Part shown: positions 34,784 to 42,585 of the stretch, piece by piece | Layout: every line of letters starts with the position of its first letter | Numbering within the stretch: position 1 is the first letter of the stretch | DNA from: Aurantiacibacter odishensis | GTDB taxonomy: Bacteria; Pseudomonadota; Alphaproteobacteria; Sphingomonadales; Sphingomonadaceae | Assembly: GCF_003605195.1 (NCBI RefSeq) | Contig: NZ_QYOS01000024.1 | Span: 341,501-405,500 of the forward strand | DNA: 64,000 nt | Direction of reading: 5' to 3' | The notes under the pieces: generated by a model | Seen by the model: only the letters and a program-made list of their open reading frames with translations | What the model was told of the DNA's origin: nothing | Database searches by the model: none | Position numbers and translations under genes: made by a program

Positions 34784-36388
34784 ATGGGTCAGTACGATTT
34801 CGTTATAGTGGGCGCAGGCTCATCGGGCTGCGTGCTGGCCGCGCGCCTCTCCGAAGATCCCGCCAACTCGGTGCTGCTTCTGGAAGCGGGCAAGCGGGAG
34901 CGCGATCCCCTGCTTTCGATCCCTATCGCCTTTCCCATCGTCATGGGAAAACGCCAGTACAACTGGAATTACGAAGGCGAGGAGGAGCCGTTCGCGGACA
35001 ACCGCCGTATCCGCCAGCCGCGCGGCAAGGCGCTGGGCGGTTCATCCATGATCAACGGGATGCTCTATGCGCGCGGCCATGCGCGCGATTATGATGAATG
35101 GCGGCAGCTCGGGCTGGAGGGTTGGGGCTACGACGACGTGCTGCCCTATTTCAAGAAGTCGGAAAACCATTGGGGCGAGGCTGACGAATACCACGCCAAA
35201 AGTGGCCCTCTTTCCGTCACCAAGCATGTTCCCGACGATGTCCTGTTCCCGCGCTTCATCGAGGCAGCGCAAAGCCGAGGCTACAAGGTGCAGGATGATC
35301 ACCACGGCCCGGATCAGGAAGGCTGGGGATCGCCGGATATCTCCATTCACCAGGGCCGGCGCGGATCGACGGCGGCACGCTTTCTCTACCCGGCAATGAA
35401 GCGTCCAAATCTCATTGTCGTGTCTGGCGCCCATGCGACCCGGATCGAGGTGGGAGAGGGCCGCGCGGTGGCAGTGCATTATCGGCAGGATGGCGAAGAC
35501 AAGCGGGTGGAGGCGCGGCGCGAGATCGTGCTGAGCGGCGGCACCTACAACTCACCGCAATTGCTGATGCTTTCCGGGATCGGCCCTGCCAAGGACTTGC
35601 GCGAACATGGGATTGAGGTGGTGCACGACCTGCCCGGAGTGGGGCGCAACCTGCAGGACCATCCCTCGGTCGCGATGATCTGGAACGCGAAGCGGGAGGC
35701 GACGCTCAATCCCGATCTCAGGATGGACCGGATCGCCCTGCAGGGCATCAAGTGGCTACTCACGGGCAAGGGGCGGCTGGCCAACATGCCGGTCACCGCC
35801 AACGGCTGGATAAAGACGCGGCCCGATCTGGAACGTCCCGATGCACAGTGCCTGTTCCAGCCAACCACGATTTTCGCGCGGCCGTGGTTTCCCGGCATCC
35901 AGTCGCCCGCTCCGGACGTGGTAGCGATGGCCTGCGTCCTCCTGCGGCCAGAGGGGCGGGGCTGGGTGAAACTGCGCAGCAACGACCCGTTCGATGCTCC
36001 GCGCATCCTCAACAACGTCCTGAAGGAGGAGAACGACCGTGCCTTCTTCCATCGCCTGATTCCGCAAATCCGCGAACTGCTGGAGACAGAGCCGCTATGC
36101 GAGGTCATTACGGGAGAGGTCGCACCCGGCCCGGATGTGCAGACCAAGGACGAGATTGATGGATGGCTGCGTCAGGCAACCAACACCGCGCTTCATCCCA
36201 CCAGCACCTGCGCCATGGGCACAGGGCCCGATGCCGTGTGCGATGCGCAATTGCGGGTGCGCGGGATAGAGGGGCTGCGCGTCGCCGATGCCTCGGTCAT
36301 GCCGCGCATCGTTGGCGGCAACACCAATGCCGCTGCAATCATGATCGGCGAAAAGGCGGCAGACATGATCCTGGGGAAAGCCGCATGA
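34784..36388 (+). CDS. GMC family FAD-dependent oxidoreductase (first copy)
   Basis: A 534-residue glucose-methanol-choline oxidoreductase that oxidises an alcohol. The FAD-binding motif GAGSSGCVLAARL is at residues 10-22, the GMC signature RGKALGGSSMINGMLYARG follows near 82-100, and the catalytic His is about His471 in LHPTSTCAMG. The second conserved element GGNTNAAAIMIGEKAADMI closes the protein. A GAGG lies upstream of the ATG. It overlaps the second GMC gene by four bases. The alcohol substrate is unknown. Confidence 0.93.
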   Translation: MGQYDFVIVGAGSSGCVLAARLSEDPANSVLLLEAGKRERDPLLSIPIAFPIVMGKRQYNWNYEGEEEPFADNRRIRQPRGKALGGSSMINGMLYARGHARDYDEWRQLGLEGWGYDDVLPYFKKSENHWGEADEYHAKSGPLSVTKHVPDDVLFPRFIEAAQSRGYKVQDDHHGPDQEGWGSPDISIHQGRRGSTAARFLYPAMKRPNLIVVSGAHATRIEVGEGRAVAVHYRQDGEDKRVEARREIVLSGGTYNSPQLLMLSGIGPAKDLREHGIEVVHDLPGVGRNLQDHPSVAMIWNAKREATLNPDLRMDRIALQGIKWLLTGKGRLANMPVTANGWIKTRPDLERPDAQCLFQPTTIFARPWFPGIQSPAPDVVAMACVLLRPEGRGWVKLRSNDPFDAPRILNNVLKEENDRAFFHRLIPQIRELLETEPLCEVITGEVAPGPDVQTKDEIDGWLRQATNTALHPTSTCAMGTGPDAVCDAQLRVRGIEGLRVADASVMPRIVGGNTNAAAIMIGEKAADMILGKAA

Positions 36389-38025
36389 CCTATGACTATA
36401 TCATCGTGGGTGCAGGCTCCGCCGGATGCGTGCTGGCCAACCGTCTGACCGAGGACCCGGAAAACAAGGTCCTGCTGGTCGAGGCGGGCGGGGACCACAG
36501 GCATTTCCTCCTCGACATGCCGCTCGGCATGATGCGCGCCCTGTTCAAGCCGGAATTCACCTGGCGCTACATGTCCATGCCGGAGCCGCACCTCAACGGT
36601 CGGCGCATCATGCTGCCGCGCGGGCGCGTGCTGGGCGGGTCTTCCAGCATCAACGGTATGTTCTACATGCGCGGTCATTCCACCGATTTCGACGGCTGGG
36701 CGCAGCAAGGCTGCTCCGGCTGGAGCTACGACGAGGTGCTACCCTACTTCAAGCGGATGGAAACGCACTGGAGCGATGACACCCGCTGGCACGGCAAGGA
36801 CGGCCCGCTGCAGGTGGTGCCGGTGCAGACCGAAGGCCGCTTGCATCAGCCGCTGATGGAAACCGCAGAGGCCGCCGGTTTCTCCACCAGCGAAAACCTG
36901 AACGCCGAACAGGAGGAAGGTTTTGCCCGAGGGGAGCTGACGATCGACGCGAACGGCCGACGGGCCAGCACCGCGCGGGCTTATCTCGATCCGGCCATGT
37001 CGCGCCCCAATCTCACGGTGGTGACAGGTGCGCTTACGCAAAAGGTGGTGTTCGAGGGTAAACGCGCGACCGGCATCGAATACCTGCGCGATGGCGAGCG
37101 CCACCGCGTCCATGCGCGTAAGGAGGTGATCCTCAGCGGCGGAAGCTATAATTCGCCGCAACTGCTTATGCTCTCCGGCATCGGACCTGCGGCGCATTTG
37201 CAGGACAAGGGTATCTCCGTTCTGCATGACCTGCCCGGCGTGGGGCGCAACCTGTCGGAGCATCCGCGCGTGCCGGTGCACTTCGGACTGCAGAAGCCGG
37301 TCAGTTTCCTCAATGAACTGCGAGCGGACAAGGTGGCGAAATCGGTGCTGCAATGGCGGCTATTCGGCACGGGTGCCTTCGCCAGCCAGCTCAACAGTTG
37401 TAACATCGTGATCCGTACCCGGCCCGAACTGGCGCGGCCCGATATCCAGTTGTGGTCCAACCCGGTGCGCATGGATGCAAAGGTCTGGTTTCCGTTATTC
37501 CGGAAGCGCCAGGAAGACAGGATTACCGCCGACGTCATCCTGCTGCACCCGCATAGCCGCGGCTGGCTGGAACTGGCCTCCGCCGACCCGGCGGACTTCC
37601 CGCAGATCACACTCAACAACTTCTCCGACCCCGCCGACCTTCGCACGGCCCGCGACGGCATCCGGCTGGCGCGAAAGATTTACCGAACAGAGCCTCAAGC
37701 AAGCCTCACCGGGGAGGAGGTGCTACCCGGCGAAGACTTGCAGAGCGACGAGGAACTCGACAGCCACATCCGCGCAACCGCGGAAGTGACGCAGCATCCC
37801 GTCGGCACGTGCAGCATGGGCAGTGGGTCCAGCAGCGTGGTCGATGCGCAGTTGCGCGTCCACGGCGTGGAGGGGCTGCGCGTTGTCGATGCCTCGATCA
37901 TGCCGACCGTGCCGGGAGGAAACACCAATGCGCCGACGATCATGGTCGCGGAAAAGGCCGCCGACATGATCCTCGGCAAGCCGGCCCTGACGGCCGAACA
38001 CCACCGAACCGAACAAGCAGCCTGA
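36385..38025 (+). CDS. GMC family FAD-dependent oxidoreductase (second copy)
   Basis: A 546-residue paralogue of the preceding gene with the same motifs: [13 protein letters not shown] (residues 9-21), [19 protein letters not shown] near 80-98, [10 protein letters not shown] carrying the catalytic His, and the C-terminal [19 protein letters not shown]. The ATG at 36385 overlaps the upstream stop. Two adjacent GMC enzymes may act on different intermediates or form a heteromer. It is followed 15 bases later by an aldehyde dehydrogenase. Confidence 0.93.
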   Translation: MTYDYIIVGAGSAGCVLANRLTEDPENKVLLVEAGGDHRHFLLDMPLGMMRALFKPEFTWRYMSMPEPHLNGRRIMLPRGRVLGGSSSINGMFYMRGHSTDFDGWAQQGCSGWSYDEVLPYFKRMETHWSDDTRWHGKDGPLQVVPVQTEGRLHQPLMETAEAAGFSTSENLNAEQEEGFARGELTIDANGRRASTARAYLDPAMSRPNLTVVTGALTQKVVFEGKRATGIEYLRDGERHRVHARKEVILSGGSYNSPQLLMLSGIGPAAHLQDKGISVLHDLPGVGRNLSEHPRVPVHFGLQKPVSFLNELRADKVAKSVLQWRLFGTGAFASQLNSCNIVIRTRPELARPDIQLWSNPVRMDAKVWFPLFRKRQEDRITADVILLHPHSRGWLELASADPADFPQITLNNFSDPADLRTARDGIRLARKIYRTEPQASLTGEEVLPGEDLQSDEELDSHIRATAEVTQHPVGTCSMGSGSSSVVDAQLRVHGVEGLRVVDASIMPTVPGGNTNAPTIMVAEKAADMILGKPALTAEHHRTEQAA

Positions 38026-38040
38026 ACAGGAAGAACAGCC

Positions 38041-39567
38041 ATGTCACCGCCCCCCTTGCCCGTCGATACGTCGATCCTGCCCAACCTGAAGCAGGACCTC
38101 GCTGCCAAGCCGCGCGAGCTTTTCATTGGCGGCAAGTTCGTTCCCGCCAAGTCCGGCGAGACTTTGGAGGTGATCGATCCGGCCACCGGCAAGGTTTTCG
38201 CCCATGCCGCATCGGGTGGAGCGGAGGATATCGACCTTGCAGTGCAGGCCGCGCGGAAGTGCTTCGATACAGGCGCGTGGCCTGCCATGCCGCCCGCACA
38301 GCGCGCCCGCATCATGATGAAGCTGGCCGAACTGATCGAGGCGAACGGCAGCCGCATTGCGCTCACCGAAACGCTCGACAACGGCATGCCGTTGATGATG
38401 GGCTATTTCGGCGCAGTCATGGCCGCATCCGAAGCGCTGCGATACAACGCCGGTTGGGCCACCAAGATCAATGGCGAGACATTCACGCCGTCGCACCCCG
38501 GCGAATTCCATGCGTTCACCCAGCGCGAGCCGGTGGGCGTGGTTGGCGGGATCGTGCCATGGAACTTCCCCTTCGTGATGAGCGTGGCCAAGATGGCGCA
38601 GGCACTGGCAGCTGGCTGCACCATCGTGCTCAAACCCGCGGAACAAACGCCGCTGAGCGCCGCGGTCCTGGGTGAACTGGTGGCGGAGGCGGGCTTCCCC
38701 GAAGGTGCGGTGAACGTCGTGACAGGCTTCGGCAAGACTGCGGGTGCCGCCCTCGTAGAGCATCCGCTGGTCGACAAGATCTCCTTCACCGGCTCCACCG
38801 ACACGGGCAAGCAGATCGTCAAGGCGTGCACCGGCAACCTGAAGCGCGTGACGCTGGAACTGGGGGGCAAGTCTCCCGTCATCATCTTCGACGATGCCGA
38901 CCTTTCGAAGGCCATTCCCAGCGCGGCCATGGGTATCTTCGGCAACGCCGGGCAGGTGTGCGCTGCCGGATCGCGCCTGTTCGTGCACGAGAAGGTGCGG
39001 GACCAGGTTCTGGAAGGCGTGACCGCGATGGCCAAGTCGCTCAAGGTCGGCTCCGGCCTCGATCCCGAAACGCGAATGGGCCCGCTGGTCAGCGATACGC
39101 AGTTCGCGCGCGTCACTGGCTACATCGAAAGTGCGCTCAGTGAAGGAGCGAAGGTGCACACCGGCGGTGACAAGGCAGACGTCGAGGGTGCGGAAGGCGG
39201 CTATTTCGTCCAGCCGACCGTGCTGACCGATACCGTTGCAGGCATGAAAGCGGTGGAGGAGGAAATCTTCGGCCCCGTGCTCGCCACGATGACATTCGGC
39301 GACGACGACCTGGAAACCATCGCGGCCGCAGCCAACAACACGCAGTATGGCCTTAACGCATCGGTTTTCACGCAGGACATCACCCGCGGCCTGAAAATGG
39401 CGCGCCGGATCAAGTCCGGTATGGTCAACATCAATGGCGCAGGCGGCGGGCCGGACCCGGCAATGCCGCTGGGAGGTTTCAAGCAATCGGGCTGGGGCCG
39501 CGAGAACGGCCGGGCCGGGGTGGAAGCTTTCACCGAGATCAAATCGGTGACGGTCAACCTTGGCTGA
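38041..39567 (+). CDS. NAD(P)-dependent aldehyde dehydrogenase
   Basis: A 508-residue member of the classical ALDH superfamily. The catalytic Cys307 lies in [11 protein letters not shown] and the general base Glu273 in LELGGKSP; the nucleotide-binding [11 protein letters not shown] and the PWNFPF segment are intact. It probably oxidises the aldehyde made by the two GMC enzymes to an acid. The gene is 15 bases after the second GMC gene and has a purine-rich site (GGAAGAA) upstream. Confidence 0.94.
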   Translation: MSPPPLPVDTSILPNLKQDLAAKPRELFIGGKFVPAKSGETLEVIDPATGKVFAHAASGGAEDIDLAVQAARKCFDTGAWPAMPPAQRARIMMKLAELIEANGSRIALTETLDNGMPLMMGYFGAVMAASEALRYNAGWATKINGETFTPSHPGEFHAFTQREPVGVVGGIVPWNFPFVMSVAKMAQALAAGCTIVLKPAEQTPLSAAVLGELVAEAGFPEGAVNVVTGFGKTAGAALVEHPLVDKISFTGSTDTGKQIVKACTGNLKRVTLELGGKSPVIIFDDADLSKAIPSAAMGIFGNAGQVCAAGSRLFVHEKVRDQVLEGVTAMAKSLKVGSGLDPETRMGPLVSDTQFARVTGYIESALSEGAKVHTGGDKADVEGAEGGYFVQPTVLTDTVAGMKAVEEEIFGPVLATMTFGDDDLETIAAAANNTQYGLNASVFTQDITRGLKMARRIKSGMVNINGAGGGPDPAMPLGGFKQSGWGRENGRAGVEAFTEIKSVTVNLG

Positions 39568-39588
39568 CGGACAACACGGAGAGAGCGC

Positions 39589-40122
39589 ATGACACAGACA
39601 GACGCGGTGCAATACGCCGCCGACAAGGCTGCGATCGAGGACCTGATGGCGCGTTACCTGTTCGCGCTGGACTGGAACGATTTCGACACCTTCGCCGCCA
39701 CGCTTACCGAGGATGCCGTGTTCGAATACGCGCGCGGCACGTTGGTGGGACGCGACAACATCGTTGAGGCGATCAGGGGCTTCAAGGAGCGGATCGTGGA
39801 GATCTACTGCGACGTGGATGGCAACCCGGGCGTGCTGCGCCACGTGCTTGGGCAAACGGTGATCCGGGTCGAGGGGGACAGGGCCTGGACCCGTGCCTTC
39901 TGGTGGGAGGTGTCGAACGGCGGTCCGCGCAACGAGGCCGGTCGCCTGACGCCGGAGGTCGGCAGCTTCGGCATCTACGAAGACGAACTGGTGAGACAGG
40001 ATGGCGAGTGGCTGTTTGCCAAGCGCTGCATTCTCAACGAATTCCTGCCGGGGCGCGAATCCAATGCGGAGAATCCGGTTCTCGCAATGGACCGCGCAGC
40101 CAGGGACGCTGCGAAGAACTAG
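39589..40122 (+). CDS. NTF2/SnoaL-like protein
   Basis: A 177-residue cone-shaped alpha+beta-barrel protein. The opening KAAIEDLMARYLFALDWNDFDTFAATLTEDAVFEY is the hallmark of the SnoaL-like polyketide-cyclase/dehydratase group. Such folds serve as isomerases, dehydratases or small-molecule binders, and the exact reaction cannot be read. It closes the GMC-GMC-ALDH operon and is preceded by GGAGAG. It is the first of four NTF2-like proteins in this region. Confidence 0.88.
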   Translation: MTQTDAVQYAADKAAIEDLMARYLFALDWNDFDTFAATLTEDAVFEYARGTLVGRDNIVEAIRGFKERIVEIYCDVDGNPGVLRHVLGQTVIRVEGDRAWTRAFWWEVSNGGPRNEAGRLTPEVGSFGIYEDELVRQDGEWLFAKRCILNEFLPGRESNAENPVLAMDRAARDAAKN

Positions 40123-40161
40123 GAGGAGAAGCGGGGCGGCAAGACCGTCCCGCCCTTCGCG

Positions 40162-41832
40162 TTATTCCGGGATGATCGGTGCCAGCAGGTGCGAATCGTA
40201 GCGGCCGCCGGTATGGATCACGTGGTGTCCGCTATTGCGCAGGTTCTCGTGGCGCGCGAACGGCAGGTTCGGCTTGCTGTCCGTGTAGATGTCCGATCCC
40301 TGCACCACGATGCGAAGAGTCTCTCCGGCGCGGAACCGCGTGGACGAGGGCCAGAGTTCGATATCAACAGGGACCGCCTCTCCCGGCGTCAGCAAGTCCT
40401 CTTGCGTATGCGTGTGGACAGGGCGCCAGTCCTCGCTGCGCTGCGGGTCCAGCTGCCGGTGACTGGCGCGCAGCCAGCCCAGCGCGACGGGGCCGTTCTC
40501 GTAAAAGGCGTAGAACGTGAAGCCGGTGTGCTGCCCGTCAGCATCCAGTTTTTGCGCCGCTACGAACAGGTCGGCGTCTTCGCCTTCCTCGATTTCTACC
40601 CAGAGACGCAGCTTCATGTGCCCGGTGATTTCCGTGTCTTCATCGAAGACGATGTCGAAGGTGGCGCGGCCACTTTCGGACTCGTAGCGGGCCTCGCTTT
40701 CACCTGAGGGTTTGTCGCGCGAGAGCGTGCCGCGCCCCGCATCGAGCCAGAGCGGCGTGTACTCGGTCCGCTCCAGCGGCCAATTTCCTTCGGCACGCTC
40801 CGTCGCGCTGCCTGCCTGGTCGCGCACCTCGATGCGAACGGGCGGCCACTGGTTCACCTGTGTTGTCTTGCCCTTCAGGTAATGATCGAAAAAGGCGAGG
40901 CGCCGCTCCCGGCTTTGATCCATGTAGTAGTGCGCCCACTTCTTCTGGCCATGCACGTCGAGCCACTTCTCGGCCGAACCCATGCGCCGCCATGCCTCGA
41001 TCGTGCCGCGCAGGTGCAGTCCCTGGTCAGACCAGCTCGCCACGACGTAAGCGGGGATATCGATTTCCTCGAGGGGAATGTCTTTCGACCGCCAGTAGTC
41101 GTCTATCAGCGGGTGCGCCTGCACATTTGCCCAGGTGTCCTCGGTGCGACCCAAGGAAAAGCGGATGTTGTCGCTGGCGCGCGGGATGAATCCGGTTTCG
41201 GGAATGCCGCCGTGATAGGCGAACTCACGGTACCAGTCCGAAAATGCTTCCCAGGGGTTGATCGCCACCAGCGCTGGCGGCTTGAGCGGAGCCACGTAAT
41301 ACTGGATTGCCGCGAGGTAGGAGACGCCCGTCATCCCGACCTTGCCGTTCGACCACGCCTGGTCGGCGAACCACTGAATCGCGTCGAAACAATCTTCCGC
41401 TTCCTGCAACCCGTTGTGATGGAAATCGCCTTCCGATTGCCATGCCCCACGAGGATCGACCACGGCGACAGCATATCCGCGATAACCCCACCAGACCGGG
41501 TCCGGCCCTTCGAACGGCGTCAGGGTCGAAAGCAATTCCGGATTGACGCCGGACAGCGGCCAGAAAACCTGGTTGGTAAGCCCATGCTTCCCATACGGTC
41601 CCCAGGCCAGCAGCAGAGGCAGATCCGCCTCTCCGGCTGCGCCTTGGGGTCTGTACAGGTCGGCATAGATCGTGGTGCCGTCGCGCAAAGGCACGCCGAT
41701 ATTGCGTTCTATGACTAGACCTTGCTCCTCTCGCCGGTCGTACTTCAGCGGTGGAAGGGGCGGCTTGTTGGGAGCGCTTGCCGGGTCGACGCCTGGACGC
41801 ATGATCGGCTCGAAGGTCGTAAAGCTGGCCAT
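40162..41832 (-). CDS. CocE/NonD family hydrolase
   Basis: A 556-residue protein with an X-Pro dipeptidyl-peptidase-type alpha/beta-hydrolase domain (nucleophile in GMTGVSYLAAIQYY) and a C-terminal jelly-roll domain (about 330-556) as in cocaine esterase and cephalosporin acylase relatives. It probably hydrolyses an ester or amide. No signal peptide is seen. I chose ATG 41832 with AAGG just before it; an in-frame TTG at 41850 lies inside the palindromic operator. It converges on the NTF2-like gene and is divergent from the MarR gene. Confidence 0.9.
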   Translation of the reverse strand: MASFTTFEPIMRPGVDPASAPNKPPLPPLKYDRREEQGLVIERNIGVPLRDGTTIYADLYRPQGAAGEADLPLLLAWGPYGKHGLTNQVFWPLSGVNPELLSTLTPFEGPDPVWWGYRGYAVAVVDPRGAWQSEGDFHHNGLQEAEDCFDAIQWFADQAWSNGKVGMTGVSYLAAIQYYVAPLKPPALVAINPWEAFSDWYREFAYHGGIPETGFIPRASDNIRFSLGRTEDTWANVQAHPLIDDYWRSKDIPLEEIDIPAYVVASWSDQGLHLRGTIEAWRRMGSAEKWLDVHGQKKWAHYYMDQSRERRLAFFDHYLKGKTTQVNQWPPVRIEVRDQAGSATERAEGNWPLERTEYTPLWLDAGRGTLSRDKPSGESEARYESESGRATFDIVFDEDTEITGHMKLRLWVEIEEGEDADLFVAAQKLDADGQHTGFTFYAFYENGPVALGWLRASHRQLDPQRSEDWRPVHTHTQEDLLTPGEAVPVDIELWPSSTRFRAGETLRIVVQGSDIYTDSKPNLPFARHENLRNSGHHVIHTGGRYDSHLLAPIIPE

Positions 41833-41838
41833 GTAACC

Positions 41839-41850
41839 TTGACTAATCAA
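41839..41850. promoter_or_regulatory. Putative MarR operator TTGACTAATCAA (site 1)
   Basis: A TTGA-N4-TCAA palindrome between the CocE hydrolase and the MarR gene, seven bases before the hydrolase ATG and touching its ribosome-binding site. Its reverse complement TTGATTAGTCAA recurs exactly at 46703-46714. A second inverted repeat, TTGCC-CTT-GGCAA (41856-41868), lies beside it. Binding is inferred from recurrence and position only. Confidence 0.6.
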
Positions 41851-41918
41851 CTAATTTGCCCTTGGCAAGATTCGGCAGCGAGGATAACTTTGGCGAACGG
41901 CAAAGGGAGGTTTGAAAA

Positions 41919-42374
41919 ATAGCAAAGATTCCAGAGACCTGGCCTCTTCTCGGCCCGGAGCATATCCCTTATCGACTGGTCCTGCTGTCTCGCTTCATCG
42001 ACCGTCAAACGAGCCGCCAGTTACGCGAAAGCACAGGTCTTACCGCCGCAGAGTGGCGGGTCCTCGCGCACATCGTGGTGCTGGGGGAGTCGAGTTCAAG
42101 CCGTATCGCCGACGCCGCCGCTTCGGACGGGGCGGAGGTCAGTCGCGCTGCCAAGGAACTGGAGCGCAAGGGACTGATCACACGGCGCAAGAACCCTGAA
42201 AATCGCACCAAACTCATCCTTGCGATCACGAAAAAGGGGCAAGCTCTTTACGACCGGGCGCGAAATTCCCGGCTCGAGTATTTCCAGTGGCTCCTGCAGG
42301 ATCTCGATTCCGCTGAAAAGGCGGCGCTCGACGCGGCCTTGCTGAAGCTCGTGCAGCGCGTCGACATTCCCTGA
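41919..42374 (+). CDS. MarR family winged-helix regulator with a non-canonical start
   Basis: The frame gives a 151-residue MarR fold: helix 1 (YRLVLLSRFIDRQTSRQL), recognition region (SSSRIADAAASDGAEVSRAAKELERKGLI), a wing with the conserved Asn-Arg-Thr (RRKNPENRTKLIL) and a C-terminal dimerisation helix. No ATG, GTG or TTG occurs in frame between the stop at 41913-41915 and a GTG at 42075, which would cut away helix 1 and part of the DNA-binding domain. The best start is ATA 41919, with GGGAGG at 41905-41910 eight bases upstream; ATT 41928 is second. It probably senses a substrate of the cluster. Confidence 0.75.
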   Translation: MAKIPETWPLLGPEHIPYRLVLLSRFIDRQTSRQLRESTGLTAAEWRVLAHIVVLGESSSSRIADAAASDGAEVSRAAKELERKGLITRRKNPENRTKLILAITKKGQALYDRARNSRLEYFQWLLQDLDSAEKAALDAALLKLVQRVDIP

Positions 42375-42427
42375 AATCCCGCTTCTCCAGGCGAAAAAAC
42401 GCGACTCCGCAACAGCTCTTCGCGATC

Positions 42428-42459
42428 TTCTTGACAAATCAAGAATAGCTACTGACAAT
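42428..42459 (+). promoter_or_regulatory. Promoter and putative MarR operator (site 2) of the first TonB receptor
   Basis: The palindrome TTCTTGA-CAAA-TCAAGAA spans 42428-42445. The same bases give a -35-like TTGACA (42431-42436) and, 17 bases on, a -10-like GACAAT (42454-42459), about 125 bases before the receptor start. An operator covering the -35 would give simple repression. The promoter assignment is by eye. Confidence 0.55.
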
Positions 42460-42585
42460 CGCACCCAAGTTCAGTTGCCCCGGCATTGTGAGGGTGCCGG
42501 GTCGGTATGGGCCAACGCCCCTTCCGGCTCGAACCAGCCAGGGGAGCGACAAGAGAACCTGTGAAAAGCAGGTGGGAGAGGAAAA

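Noticed and set aside
41912-42199. TTG-initiated 95-codon frame right after the GGGAGG site
   Set aside because: It is in a different frame from the MarR domain, the spacing to GGGAGG is too short, and its protein shows no known fold.
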